This document shows, in pieces, positions 33,443 through 44,982 of a stretch of DNA of 64,000 nucleotides. Under the pieces are notes generated by a model. It did not search any database. It was not told where the DNA came from and saw only the letters and a list, made by a program, of their open reading frames with translations. The DNA is from Pyrus communis (Eukaryota > Streptophyta > Magnoliopsida > Rosales > Rosaceae): assembly GCF_963583255.1 (NCBI RefSeq), contig NC_084818.1, positions 14,386,222 through 14,450,221 of the forward strand. Reading direction: 5' to 3'. The first letter of the stretch is position 1. Every line of letters starts with the position of its first letter. Both the position numbers and the translations under genes were made by a program.

Positions 33443-33720
33443 AATTCCAATCATCTATTTTTATACAACTTGATGACTACATGATCTCATTTTATATTCA
33501 TTTTTTAAAATGATGATATTTACACAATCTATAACATGAAATGTTCTGTGAGGCAGCAACGAAATAATTAAAGGTTACCAATTCTTATCATCCATTCTTT
33601 ATATAGCTTGATGACTACATGATCTCATTTTATATTCATTTTTTTTAAATAATGATATGTACTGATCTATAACATGAAAAGTTCCGTTAGCCAGCCACGA
33701 AATAGTAAAAGGATGGATTC
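33443..33720 (+). repeat. Tandem duplication, period about 138 bp
   Basis: Two adjacent units, 33443-33579 and 33580-33720, each contain CTTGATGACTACATGATCTC, ATTTTATATTCATTTTTT, GATCTATAACATGAAA-like and CAGC(A/C)ACGAAATA segments in the same order. They differ by scattered changes and small indels. Confidence 0.85.
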
Positions 33721-35223
33721 CTAACAATTTTTTTTGTGGAGCCAAGTATTGGTGTGTGGAAGCAAAGCTTTCAAGGTTTGAGCTTTTGGATATAATAGTG
33801 TAATTACAAAGAGGCAGTAGAATGTGGTGTATCTAGTGTTTCTGAGTATGTGGTTGTGGTGACAAGGCTCTTATCATAACTTGTGTTGTGTGGCACAAAA
33901 ATGGCAAATGGATAACTTGCTAGTTGCCACCGTCCTACAAATTAAAACCGTCAAAATGGACCCTCTTTCAACACCAAAAGTGCACATGAATGAAATGTAC
34001 CATTCATATGGATGACACCACCTACTATCGACAGTTATTGAACAACCACCAATTGATAGGGAGATTCTTTGGGTTAACTTAACCCTAGGTTTCTCAAAGG
34101 CGATAAGGCTATGTCTCTATGGTTTCGTGAGTTTTCGTGTCGCTGAAAATGTCATGAGGTCAATGTGGTAGCTCATGTTATCGATTTATTTGCTTTAAAC
34201 ACTGGCAATTGTAGCGCATTATGAAATCTTGTTAGTTCTTTTTTTTTTTTTTTATGTTAGCTGAAGCGTAATTTACAATACCAACCTAATATAGATGCAG
34301 TTTAGAAATAAAAAAAAGTAGTTTTTTTTTCAAAACAAAAAAGTATCATTTTGAGTCAATTTTGTACAACCATTTCGTCTTTTATTTTCATTTGAGAAAA
34401 AAGCTCCACTCCTTCCGAAATTGTAACCTTCTCCTTCAAATTCGGAGTGCATTCTTTTTTATTTTCATCAACATTTCATTTGTTTCCTCCACTCTCACAA
34501 CCCATTTTAGGAAGTAAAGGAATCAGATGCCCAACCAGTGAGCTTCCATGCAATTCTACCAATGTCCATAAAGCTCTCTCAAATTTACCATATGGTAAAA
34601 CTCCAAGGTGAAAAGAAAAAAAAGCCACATGGGATTTTCAAGGTAAGATGAAGGGGAATCACTTCTTTGGGTCAAATGAAGGCTACATGATATGGAGAAA
34701 GCATCAAAGAGAGTTTCACGGATATTGTGATAAAATGAGGTGAAAGTGACACCGTCGATTTATGTTTCAATCTTGGCCAATGGTCTTAACCAAAGGCCAA
34801 GATCTCTAAGTTTGGACATGTTGAACTCATAATTTCGAGCTCAACCAGAGTTTGACCTGGTACGCAATTTGTTAATTCAGGCTTAACAAAATCCTCGTGA
34901 CTCATCCGTATGGATTTTAGATTTCTATTTTCGTTCGAGCAAATATCTAGTTGAACCCGTCTAAATTATTCCCCAGAAAAAAAAAATGGAAAATCGATCT
35001 TTGTATGTATATACCCCAACAATCTTGACTTTTTTTTCCTTTACCAAATGTCAAAAGTTCATTAGAGATTCCTGAGGCCTAATCAAATCTTGGTTAAAGC
35101 TAGGGTTTGTGTTGTAGGTTTCATCCATTATCGACCCCTTTTTGTTTCTGTAGATGATGCAAACCCTAAACGAATTTCTTAGGAATTGGGATTGAAAGGC
35201 CCAACACAAATCCAATCCCAAAT

Positions 35224-35380
35224 TCCAACGGCTAGTATTTCACGATTCCCATCCTGTCCTAAACTTCCAAGTTCCAACACAGTTTAAAGCACTAACGCCG
35301 TTAGTAGCCAACACTATAACGCCGTTAGTGTAGGGTCGTACAATACCTTTTCAATTTCCACACTCGAATCCTAACGGCTA
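35224..35380 (+). promoter_or_regulatory. Promoter with two perfect MSA (M-phase-specific activator) motifs
   Basis: TCCAACGGCTA (35224-35234) and CCTAACGGCTA (35370-35380) both match the consensus YCYAACGGYYA, the binding site of MYB3R factors that drive G2/M transcription in plants. Two further CCGTTAGT cores (35298-35305 and 35333-35340) lie between them in reverse orientation within a repeated AACGCCGTTAGT. All four are just upstream of the 5' UTR of the coiled-coil gene. The matches are seen directly; the regulation is inferred. Confidence 0.6.
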
Positions 35381-35521
35381 CTTCTCTTTCTTTCCGAGTT
35401 TTCTCGCATTTGCTTTTCCTCTCACTTTCCTCAGCACAAAGAAGTGAAACAACCAGAAAATCGAAAACCCGCAACACTTGCGTGAAGTCCTACTCGAATG
35501 TCGAATCTGTGATCTCGCCAG

Positions 35522-36552
35522 GTACGTTTCTGGGTTCTCTTTGTTTTTCTCAAATCTTGTTTGGTTAGTGAGAAAATTTCAGGAAATTGATAGAATTCTC
35601 GGTTTCGGATGTAAAACCAGTCTAACTAGGAAACATGTTCATTTCCTGTGTTTTCCTGGAGACCAAACACTAAGTCATTGGTTGTATTATGCTAGATTTA
35701 AGCAGTTTTCCTTCACTATTTGTTGCATTTTTTTTTTCTTCTTGTGATTTTTGGGTCTGGACTGTCAAATTCTTAATTTCCAAGTTGATTTCTATAGATT
35801 TTGTTTTCTCAAATCTCCGATGTGGGGTTTCCAACAATGTTTGGTTGCTAAGACTGCCAAGAAAAAGAAGAAGAAGAAGAAAAATTGAAATCTTGATGTT
35901 TGCCCTTTTGTTCTTTGTTGGGTTTAGATTCAAGCTCTTAGTTTCTTTGTGCTTCTCACTTTTTCTCACCAAACAAACAATGGAACAAAGCATGAAATTT
36001 CCACATTCAGATTTTATGGGGACCTTTTTATCCGAATCAAGGTCTTATTACGATACCCGAGACGAAGAATAGACACAATGTAGTTATAGATTCATATCAG
36101 TTTGTTTCTCCATTCATTTAATATACATGTACTGATATGTTGTTTCGGAACATTTTCTGATTCCTTGGTGTCCTCATTATTTTCTGTTGTATTGAATCTT
36201 GACTGAAATGTTTTCTAGAAGTGAATAACTTTTGAGTGTCTACACACATTTAGCCACAAATTTTAACTGAAAAGATGCGTGTGGTGCAAAATTTCAAGTT
36301 GGCATCTAATTGTGCTAAATTCTTGACATTTCTTATGAGTATGGTTCATCCTGTAAGGAAAGAAAAAGGTCAGAAAGACGGAGGTGTTTTTCGGTTGTTG
36401 AGCCGTTGAAACATGATTTTCCATTTCCAGTTCTAGCGCTTCAGCTGTATTGTTTTCGGTTCACGTTGTCTTGTGTTATATTGTTCTTAGTATTCATGTG
36501 ATAAGAATTTGGGATGTGTTGGATATTGAAGTTTTGTTCTGTTTGCAAACAG
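35522..36552 (+). other. Probable 5' UTR intron of the coiled-coil gene
   Basis: The donor CGCCAG/gtacgt (after 35521) and the acceptor ttgcaaacag (ending 36552) frame a 1031-bp T-rich interval. The acceptor is 32 bases before the ATG. Open frames inside it (for example 35478-36072) have no coding character. The transcription start probably lies near 35400. Confidence 0.55.
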
Positions 36553-36584
36553 GTCTTTTTTGTTAAACTGAAAGGGGAAAAAAT

Positions 36585-39506
36585 ATGGAAAAGGTTTACG
36601 AAGAGCTGGACGAAGTTAAAGCTGAGCTTGAGAAGCTCAGGGCAGAATATAAAAGCAAATCAGAACCATACGAGAGCTTGAGGAAAGCACACAATGAGCA
36701 GCTCACAAAATTCCAGCAGGCAAGTTCCAAAATCGAGCAGCAGACACAAGAACTAAACAAGAAGACAGAGGAAATCTCGATGGCAAAGCAGACGTGTGAA
36801 GATCTTAAATGCGCTTTGAAAGAGGAAGAGTCCATAGTTCAACATCTAAGGGCTGCAAACGATAAACTTCGAGTTGATTGTGATGAGAAGTTTAGAAAAT
36901 TGGAAGACATGAACAAAGCGTTGGCATTGGCTTTAGACGAGGCAAATGAAAAGAAAATGGATCAAGAGCAAACACTTTGTGCATATAAAGACGAGATTAA
37001 AGACCTCAAAGGCCGTCTATCAGTCTCACAGAAGAAATGTTCGGAAGCAGAAAAGAAAGCAAATGCACCCAAAGAGCCGAGAGAAAGAGATGAGGTGATA
37101 CTCAAACTAGAGGAGGAAAATCATAAAGTTCAAGATAAAATAAAATGGAAGACGGAGCAGTTCAGACATCTGGAAGAAGCCCACAACAAGCTACGTGAAC
37201 AATTCAAGGCTGGTAAGAAGGAATGGGAGATGGAGAAGTCTTCATTTCTCGATGAGATTTGTCAATTGCAGATGAGTTTAGATTCTAAAACCCAAATTTC
37301 AGATAATCTTCAAAACCGGCTGCAGGGGTGCAACCAAGCCCTGGCTCATGAAGAAAGCCGGACAAAGTGTCTGGAGGTTCAAGTCTCTGAATTCCAAACA
37401 CGCTTTGAGAACGTCTTTTCTGATCATGAGCATGCCAAATCGCAGCTGGAATGCTTGACTGCTCAGAGGGACAAACAAATTGCATCATTGAGACAGTCTC
37501 TAAGCACCAAAGAGGCACTTCATAAAGAAATGGGATATCAAACAAGGAAGCTGGAACAAGAAAATCAGGAGTTGCGAGCTTTGCTGAAAGAACTCCAGGA
37601 AGCCCAAATCCAATCAGCACCAGGTTCACCTTCCCTGGCAAAGCTACGAAACAAGCTCAAAAGTTTGGAGCAGATGCACAGAGAATCTGTTGCCAATCAT
37701 AGGGCCAAAGAAGCTGAATGGAGCTCTCAACTGGAAAGTATGACGGCAGACCTGAACAACCATAAGTCTGAGTTAAAGAGTAACTGTGCAGCACTAAAAG
37801 AACTCAGGATGGAAGTGGAGCAGAAGCACAGGGACTGTACAGATAATCGGCTCAACAAAGTTGTATGCAACTCTCAACTAGAAAAGATGACGAGTGATGT
37901 GCGCAACTATATGAATGAGCTAGAAAGGAAAGATGCAACGATAGAAGAGCTCGAGATGGAGTTGGAATCCAATCATTTTCTAAGTATGCAGCTAAAGTTG
38001 GAAAATGAGGAGCTTTCCGTCATGTTATTGGTTTTAAAACTTGGAATTTCTGAGGCACAGTTAAAGATTGCAAATGAGAAGTCTGAAATGGATCGGCATG
38101 ATAAAGAGAATGAAGAAAAGATTTCTCTGTTGATGCAACAGCTGGAGATGAAGAATGATGTTCTTATTAGAGCACTGGCAGGTACTGAAGAAGAGCATGA
38201 AAAGGCAGCATCTTTATCGAGTAGAATTGAAGTTATGGATCTCATTGACAACCAGAAGCTTCTTATACAGAAAGAAGTTGAAAGAGAGCTTAGAGAAGTT
38301 AATGATGCCTTGGAGAGAGCAAATGTTGAGTTGGCTGAAAAAATATTTGAAGAAAATGAAATTGAATTTGAATTGCAAATATGGAAATCAATTGCAGAGC
38401 GCTTAAGAAGTGATCTTGAAGCAAGTGTAGGAATGTGTAAAGAGTTGGAAGCTTCTCTTCTTGCACAGGTAGAAGTCGAGGAAACCATAAAGCAACAAAA
38501 AAAGGGTCTTCTTTCTATTTTTGAAGAGAAAGACAAAATAATAGATAACCTCCAGGAGAAGATTGTGTTACTGGAGCAGAAGCTCGACGATGCTGAGTCA
38601 GTAAAGACAGAGACATCGATGTCCTTAGAGTCAGAGAATTCAATCTTTCTCCAATTCACAAGAGAGAAGGACAAGAACTTTGAGCAACTCGAGAAAGAGG
38701 TCCACTGGCTAGAGCAGGAATCATTGAGAAGGGAATTCGCAGGTCTCGTGATGGCACAAACTGATGCAGAGAGAACATTTGAGTATGAGAAAGAGAAACT
38801 CATCCAGCAAGTCGAAGAGAAATACCAGAGAGTGAATGTTCTTCTCCAGCTTGTGGAGTCCTTGGAACACAAGTTTAACAGCTCATTAGCTTCTTTCTCT
38901 TCACAGCTAGCCGAGAAACAGTCAGAAATTGATATGATTTACGAAGCTTGGGAGAAAATCACTGCTGCTGAGGTTATGGCTGCACTTGAAATTGAAGAAA
39001 AGAAATTGATGGCCATGGAACTTGAGGATGAAATCTGTAATATACAGCAGAAACTCGAATCACAACAAAAATCCTTGTGTGAGTCGAAACAGAAAGCATT
39101 GGAGGTCGAAGCTCAGTTGGAAACAAAAGAGCAGGAAGTGAAGAGACTGACTAATCAAATGAAGACAAAGCTAATAAACTCGGATCCCTTGGTTGAGGAG
39201 CTCAAGAATAAAAGAAGAAATTTACTTGAAGATGTCATTCAGTTGTCATCGGAAAAGGAAAATTTATTGCGGTTTATAGGAGGGCTGGGTGATAAGATCG
39301 GGGAGTTCTGCGCTACGGATAAACAACTGATGGGAATGTTGGAAAGGATAATGCTCTCTTTCGACGACAAAGGTTCAGGAATGGATTTGAAATGGGATGA
39401 TGAACTTGTTGATCCAGAACAAGAGAATGTGTGTACGCCTATCATCGTCAAGATATCTGAAGCCATTTCTGATAAAAGATCTCCGTTTAGAGACCTCAAC
39501 CATTAG
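36585..39506 (+). CDS. Long coiled-coil protein, At4g38062-like, 973 aa
   Basis: A single uninterrupted coding exon that begins MEKVYEELDEVKAELEKLRA. Nearly the whole protein is heptad-rich Glu/Lys/Leu/Gln coiled coil. Breaks occur near residues 165-175 (APKEPRERDE) and 345-352 (SAPGSPSL). It ends in a non-coiled tail of about 60 residues (KISEAISDKRSPFRDLNH). The beginning (ELDEVKAELEKLRAEYKSKS, then HLRAANDKLRVDCDEK) and total size resemble the uncharacterised Arabidopsis protein At4g38062, which I name from memory. No transmembrane segment, motor or enzyme motif is visible. The role is unknown: a scaffold or cytoskeletal protein is likely. The MSA motifs upstream hint at expression in dividing cells, and the SPFR motif in the tail could be a kinase site. 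Confidence 0.85.
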   Translation: MEKVYEELDEVKAELEKLRAEYKSKSEPYESLRKAHNEQLTKFQQASSKIEQQTQELNKKTEEISMAKQTCEDLKCALKEEESIVQHLRAANDKLRVDCDEKFRKLEDMNKALALALDEANEKKMDQEQTLCAYKDEIKDLKGRLSVSQKKCSEAEKKANAPKEPRERDEVILKLEEENHKVQDKIKWKTEQFRHLEEAHNKLREQFKAGKKEWEMEKSSFLDEICQLQMSLDSKTQISDNLQNRLQGCNQALAHEESRTKCLEVQVSEFQTRFENVFSDHEHAKSQLECLTAQRDKQIASLRQSLSTKEALHKEMGYQTRKLEQENQELRALLKELQEAQIQSAPGSPSLAKLRNKLKSLEQMHRESVANHRAKEAEWSSQLESMTADLNNHKSELKSNCAALKELRMEVEQKHRDCTDNRLNKVVCNSQLEKMTSDVRNYMNELERKDATIEELEMELESNHFLSMQLKLENEELSVMLLVLKLGISEAQLKIANEKSEMDRHDKENEEKISLLMQQLEMKNDVLIRALAGTEEEHEKAASLSSRIEVMDLIDNQKLLIQKEVERELREVNDALERANVELAEKIFEENEIEFELQIWKSIAERLRSDLEASVGMCKELEASLLAQVEVEETIKQQKKGLLSIFEEKDKIIDNLQEKIVLLEQKLDDAESVKTETSMSLESENSIFLQFTREKDKNFEQLEKEVHWLEQESLRREFAGLVMAQTDAERTFEYEKEKLIQQVEEKYQRVNVLLQLVESLEHKFNSSLASFSSQLAEKQSEIDMIYEAWEKITAAEVMAALEIEEKKLMAMELEDEICNIQQKLESQQKSLCESKQKALEVEAQLETKEQEVKRLTNQMKTKLINSDPLVEELKNKRRNLLEDVIQLSSEKENLLRFIGGLGDKIGEFCATDKQLMGMLERIMLSFDDKGSGMDLKWDDELVDPEQENVCTPIIVKISEAISDKRSPFRDLNH

Positions 39507-40413
39507 CTAGTACATGTTTCAGAATATCATGCAGTTTAGTCATAGCATGGAATTTTTTAGCTTGTGTATGACGACCCACGCGTGTGTAAGTATTTTATTT
39601 CCAACCACAACAAGTTTCCACAAATTTGACTTATCCTTTTAAGCATGTAATTTTCTTTTGCTTATGTGCATCAGCCAATGTTTCTGCAATTTATTAAGTT
39701 TCTCTTTGCAAACTCGTTTTCGACGAGAAAAATTGAAATTGGTTCATCAGAACAATGGTTCGCCTTTAGTCAAACTCAAAAGGTTTAACCTTTCACAGTG
39801 TTCACTGTTCTGCTGTCAATTACACCAGTTAACATGAAGAATCAACCTCGACGGTAAGTCTAAATGTTAGAATGCTAAATTAAAATGTAACCAGTTAGGG
39901 TTTGGTCTTAAGTAAAATCGAGCTCAACGAACGCAAAATTTTTTCTGAGAATTGCCAATGTTGTCTTACCTCTCGAGCATTTATTTAGCAGAATGCGGTT
40001 TTCCAATAAGAACAAACACCCCTTAACTGCGTGTTTTATAAAGTCCTATGCAGATTAAGCTTGAGATCGATTGTCATTTTGTCTGATTAGCAAGAACAAA
40101 CAGAGAGGCAAGATGAAATGCTACATCAAAACAACATCAACTGTCCTAAAATCTGAAGGAAATGGACAGTATACACCACAATTTTCAAATTTACTAACAT
40201 AAATGATCGTTTCTTTCCAATAGTACAACAATGTGGTACAATCTAGCCAATGACAAGTTAATCAGTACAATGTATCTAAGCGACTATACGAATGATAGTT
40301 ACATTCAAGTAGTATGAGCAACAATACATCAATCTCGTCGTATGAATTGGTACCAGAGCAACCAAATGCTGAAACAAGCATTGCAGTCCTGAGATGGGGG
40401 AAAACGATCTCTA
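39507..40413. other. Convergent spacer with 3' UTRs
   Basis: These 907 bases lie between the stop codons of the + strand coiled-coil gene and the - strand MDP1 gene. They contain the two 3' UTRs and no open frame or repeat I can support. Confidence 0.5.
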
Positions 40414-41983
40414 CTAGCTCCTGCTCGATGAAGCTGACTTTCGCGCAAATTCGGACAAACCCTGCCTCAAAGCTCCAAGGTTCACACCATTACCAACTAA
40501 AATGCTTGTCACACCCATTTTTGATACCTGTAAACACCGTGTGATTGATCAAACACACGAATTTCGGATGACTCATTGAATCTAATCATTTCAAATACCC
40601 GAATTCCATTTTAATATCTATGTTTTTCAATTCAATGCAGTCTTATTGGGAAAATCTTCCAAAACGGATATAAATGGTAGATAGATTACCGTTTGAATAT
40701 TTCTATCCTCGTCGTCAAAGAAAAGCATCTCAGTAAAGGGTACCCCAGTGGTTGCATGAATTCTTTGGAAATGCTCTGTCTTGTGAGTCCTGCTGGAGAA
40801 AATCTCCTGCATAATTACAAACACATAATACATTCAGTTTACGCAAATGTAGGTTAGTCGCTTTATCTAACATATATAACATTTAACATTCATTTGATAA
40901 CCATTTCGTTTTTTCCGCTCTCCCATTATATATACTCTCCTCATATATCCAGCTCAAAAAAGAAAAAAAATCTATGAATCATGGATACAGAAACGGAGAC
41001 ACAATATGATATGACACTGCAATACGAAAAATCTCTAAAAGTTAAGACACGATACTCTATAAATATGGAAAATAAAAATATACGATTTAAAGCATAATTC
41101 ATCATTCAAAATTTCAAATTAAAGTACATTTGAGTTGTTGGAGGAGAAAAGTTAGAAAACTAATATACAGTAGAAGAAGCGTGAGAGTTGTATTCATAGT
41201 TCTAATTAGAGGGGAACTCTTTGTATTCATCAACTTTCAATTATAAATATCTCCTATCAATTTTCTCCACCTCATTATCACTTTTGAAAGTGTAAATGTA
41301 TCCAACTTTCAATTATAGATATAGCTATTAATTTTCTCCTTTTTATTATCATTTTTGAAAATATAAATGTATCTTAAAAGTCGGATACGTGTATCCTACG
41401 CCTATTCATCAAGTCAAAGCCGTGTGCATTGACCATGATACGTGTCTGAATAGTATCCAAGAGTATCGAGCAAGTATCGAATACGGGATACACGACCAAA
41501 TAGAAGTATATGTGCATCATTAGAAAAAATGATAACCAAGAACTAATCACAAATTGTTTATCAAACGGTGTGGTTTCAATTCTACTTACCACTCGATAGA
41601 TTGGATTTTCATAACTAATAGGTCTTTTATTTTTAATTTCAATTAAACAAATTGCGAATTAAAGATTAGAAAATAAAACAAGAAAATGATCAACCAACCT
41701 GGGTGAGAAACAATGAGGGGATACCCAGTGTTTGGAGGAAAGATTTGGCAACGTCAGAAGTTGGAGATCTCGAAGCAACAGCCATGGATATTCCCTTGTC
41801 CTTGAGCGCATACAATATTCCCGAGGCTTGCGGGTAAAGATACGGCGTGTCGTCGTAGTAGCAGCACTCGCAGAAGAAGGGCCAGAGGGTGTAGTCGAGA
41901 TCGAAGACAACGAGACTCGGCAAGTTCTGGTGTCGTTCGATTATCTGCAGAGCCTCGCTCTTCACCTTCTCGTCGTCGCCCAT
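40414..41983 (-). CDS. MDP1: Magnesium-dependent phosphatase 1-like HAD phosphatase, 171 aa
   Basis: Three exons on the complement: 41699-41983, 40690-40806 and 40414-40527 (285, 117 and 114 nt), all in phase 0 with GT-AG borders. The HAD nucleophile motif DxDxT is VVFDLDYTLWP (Asp28 is the nucleophile and Asp30 the general acid). Ser70 lies in the expected motif II (AVASRSP). The Mg-binding acidic motif is LFFDDEDRNI (Asp126-Asp129). EIFSSRTHKTEHF is typical of the MDP-1 subfamily, which dephosphorylates small phosphates and protein-bound sugar phosphates and is expected to be cytosolic. The protein length is near that of relatives. Intron 1 (892 bp) contains a repeat-like block with GGATACGTGTATCC palindromes (near 41380-41400). 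Its 5' end abuts a Copia LTR at 42043. Confidence 0.9.
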
Positions 41984-42042
41984 TGTTCCCTTTTGGCGTA
42001 GGTTGAAAACCTGAAAAAATAATCAAAATTTGACCGTACTGG

Positions 42043-42314
42043 TGTAGGCACTGAAGGGGAATAGCGAGGGGGAGGCCGACGGCAATAAGAAAGAAAAGCG
42101 AGATTTAATTGTGGGGGTGTGTTGTCATTTTATTTTATTATGGCTGTTTTTATTTATTTATTTATTTATTTATTGTAGTATGATAAGTTAAATCATTATC
42201 TTAATAGGATTACATTTTTAATAGAATAATATTTACAAAGAGAATATTTCAAGACATCCTTACATACACTAAAATTTACATAATCACATTTTTATTTTAA
42301 ATATGACTGCAACA
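42043..42314 (-). repeat. Copia LTR adjacent to MDP1 (element's 3' LTR)
   Basis: In + orientation it reads from TGTAGGCACTGAAGGGGAAT to ATATGACTGCAACA. It shares AGGGGGAGGCC, GGCAATAAGA, TAATAGGATTACA and TTTTATTTTAAATATGA with the other copy. A TTTA microsatellite (about 42147-42174) has expanded in it. It ends only 60 bp upstream of the MDP1 start codon. Confidence 0.75.
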
Positions 42315-42910
42315 TTTCCCTTGAGTGTGTAAATACTGAAACAAAACATCGCATCAGGTCTTCAGCAGTTAAGGTAGAATAGTTGATGAAGTCGTCGACA
42401 CAACGGGAAAATGAGAGTCTCAAATTTAAAGAAAGTATGCATTGGTAATAAAACTCACAGAACCTTGCTATGGTAAAACCTAAGGCAGATGAACCCATAT
42501 ACTAAGGAGAAAAGTGAGAAGTATGCATAATGTCTAAAATAAACGTCATACAAGACGAAAGTAGTGAACTCAACGGAGTATGATCATCCTAGGATAGGTG
42601 TCTCATCAAAACCTCGTTTGGTAGCAAAAACCCAATGGGAAAAATGCTCCTAATCATAGGAAAAAAAAAGTACATAAAGTTCAAGTGAGTATACTTCAGG
42701 ATACTCCCCCTGAGTTAGACATAACTTCCAAATAAGAGAACTACAAGTAATATCCTTCCAGACCCCATACTAGCTCCCCTTCTCTGTGCCAATTGCCAGA
42801 GGAAAATCACCCCCAAGCCTCGTGCCAGCTCCCCGTCCCTGTGTTAATAGCCAGAGGAAAACCATTTTCTGGCATTATGCCAACACCGTAACCGTCGCCT
42901 AGGACGGAAT

Positions 42911-43159
42911 CTATCTCTTGCCCCGTAGTGGAATAGGAACCACTAGGTAAGTACAAAACCATTGAACATATATATATTTGAAAAGCAACTTCATAGACAA
43001 CATTATATGCGTCTTTCCGTATCCTTCAATCAAGTTGGATGAGCCTGAGAGGGTTGTCAAATGTGCATTCTTAGGTACGAAGTTAGTAAAATAGCGTCGC
43101 TCACGCAAGATGGTGTGCGTGTTAGCACTATCAGTCAGCCAGACAACTAACTTCTCCAT
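42911..43159 (-). pseudogene. Copia gag-pol fragment with protease motif
   Basis: The minus-strand peptide contains LVVWLTDSANTHTILRERRY, then FTNFVPKNAHLTTLSGSSNL and IEGYGKTHIML. The Asp-Ser-Ala catalytic loop of Copia proteases followed by THTI and an IEGYG block identifies it. It is short and bounded by stops. Confidence 0.7.
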
Positions 43160-43837
43160 TAGTCGTAACTAGAAATAAATTAATTGAATCGGTCACATAT
43201 ATAAATATAATTTCATTCATTCAATTAATCAATCGAGAAATAATATCCATAATTCTCGGGTTGGGCTGGGGCTGCAGGCCCGTGAATACCCTACCAGGGC
43301 AAGGGCCTGGGTTGTCATGCTTGAGCAGTAAATCCCAAAGGGCTACTTTAGTGTGGTCCAAGGCATCAGATGATGCCGCTCCCATGTGTGCTCCACTCGG
43401 CTAGTGACAGCGAGCCGCAACCAATACCGCATATTTCCTAGGTTCTTTTTTTTTTTTTTTTTTTGTTCTTTTTCCGACTTCGCTAGGGGTTGAAAAGCCC
43501 TAAATTGCTTCTAATTTATTTATATGCTTTGACTCACAAATTCCACATAGAAAAATAATAATTGCGTAATGCATGAAACGTGTGTGTGTGTGTATATATA
43601 TATTGACAAATAAATAAATCATATACAATATATATCAGAAGGAAAATATAAATATAGGGGGTTCATGTATCATGGGGAATGTTTTGATGATTTGTGAATG
43701 TTTCAAATATCTTACTTTATTTTAAGCATACTTAATTGGCAGAAAACAAAGAAGAGCCTTTGAATTTTGTAGAAGAAAATCTCCTCCTATGATCCTTCAG
43801 TTCCTTAGCTTCTGGTAAGAAAGTGCTAATAACGTGT

Positions 43838-44106
43838 TGTAGGCCTAATTAGCTGAACTATTCTAGGGGAATATAGAGGGGGAGGCCGGCGGCAATAAGA
43901 GAAAAAAAAGAGAGATTTTATTGTGAGGTGTGTGTTGTGTTACCCCATTGTGGCTTTATTTATAGTAGTATGATACGTTAAATCCTTACCTTAATAGGAT
44001 TACAACTCTAATAGGATCATATCTACTAAAGAGAATATTCCAAGATATACCTAGATACACTAAGATTTACACAATCGTATTCTTATTTTAAATATGAGTG
44101 CAAAAT
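43838..44106 (-). repeat. Copia LTR, distal copy (element's 5' LTR)
   Basis: In + orientation it reads from TGTAGGCCTAATTAGC to ATATGAGTGCAAAA, aligned with 42043-42314 over its length. Its far end is eroded, so the exact boundary is uncertain by a few bases. Confidence 0.7.
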
Positions 44107-44982
44107 TGCACGTTTTGTAAGGATTGATCATCGAAAGATGTTTTCTAATAAATCAAGTACACACAATTTTTTTCTTGACGTGAGAAAGAATTAGAAGCAA
44201 CGCTACAGCCACGCTTTAATCACTTTTTATTTTTATTTTTATTGTATAAAAAATAACTAAATATATATTTCAAACAAAACATATATGACAAAATTTCATT
44301 AATCTCGTTCTCATTCTGCTTTTTATCCTTCATAGCCGATCAATAAGTCAGTAGAGAAAACTATAATCTCTGGTACAAATTATCATGAGATGTAAATGAG
44401 AAGTTTTATGTTCGACTTTTCTTTACCAAATTATGCTAATCGAGTTAACCAATCTCCAAACTCCAAAGTATCAAAACAAAAAACTAGGGACGAAAAGAAT
44501 TAAGGGACCAGAATGGAAACCCACAAAAGTTAGGGCAAACATGAAACTCCCTCATTGAGTAATTTGATTGAGCCCTCATACTGAGTAGCCTATTCTTGGC
44601 TTTTAATGAAATTATATCATATTCTTTTGCCTTTCATTTCATCGCTCTTCCCCTCTCCATTTCGATACAAGAATACGAAAACCAGCCTCCAAATTCCTTT
44701 TGTCCTTCAAGGTTGTAGAGAATGAAACAAACACATCAACAAATATTACAAGTTTACAACCCCACTTTTACACTATTTTTTCCTCCCAATACATCCCCAC
44801 AGGGCCACAAGCACCTATCACACCTATTGCACCTTATCGAAAGATATTAGCTATGTAGTTTTACGAGTAACGGAAATGGGCATTGTTTTTTTATTTACCA
44901 AATAATACAAGTCTCAAAATCTAGTGGTACCAAATAACGAGATGTCAAACTCGCCATACCCGCCTTCGCTGTGACATTAAAC
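44107..44982. other. Intergenic region, likely 3' UTR of the O-fucosyltransferase gene at its right end
   Basis: AT-rich sequence with a weak SINE-like remnant near 44365-44430 (TATCATGAGATGTAAATGAG, GTTCGACTTT). No open frame or other structure supports a gene. Confidence 0.45.

Larger units (their letters stand above)
31301..35400. other. Repeat-rich intergenic region between divergent genes
   Basis: The left part holds the promoter and 5' UTR of the 176-aa gene, with CT/TTC-rich sequence near 32120-32180. The middle contains a facing pair of SINEs (32626-32795 forward, 32843-33018 reverse) and a 138-bp tandem duplication (33443-33720). The right part (35200-35400) is the promoter of the coiled-coil gene. 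Open frames at 31716-32303 lie opposite this gene's leader and look spurious. I see no other gene. Confidence 0.5.
42043..44106 (-). mobile_element. Decayed Copia-type LTR retrotransposon, 2.1 kb, minus orientation
   Basis: Two LTR-like direct repeats (42043-42314 and 43838-44106) flank a 1.5-kb interior. Read on the minus strand, the LTR begins TGTTGCAGTC in the 42043-42314 copy and ends GGCCTACA in the other. The interior there starts ACACGTTATTAGCAC, resembling the primer-binding region of many plant Copia elements. The interior keeps part of a Copia protease (42911-43159) but no RT or integrase, so it is internally deleted. No clean target duplication is visible. The LTRs differ substantially, so the insertion is old. 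Confidence 0.7.

Noticed and set aside
37973..38872. 299-codon minus-strand frame inside the coiled-coil gene
   Set aside because: Ser/Phe/Cys-rich mirror of a Glu/Lys-rich coding strand, a typical antisense artefact.
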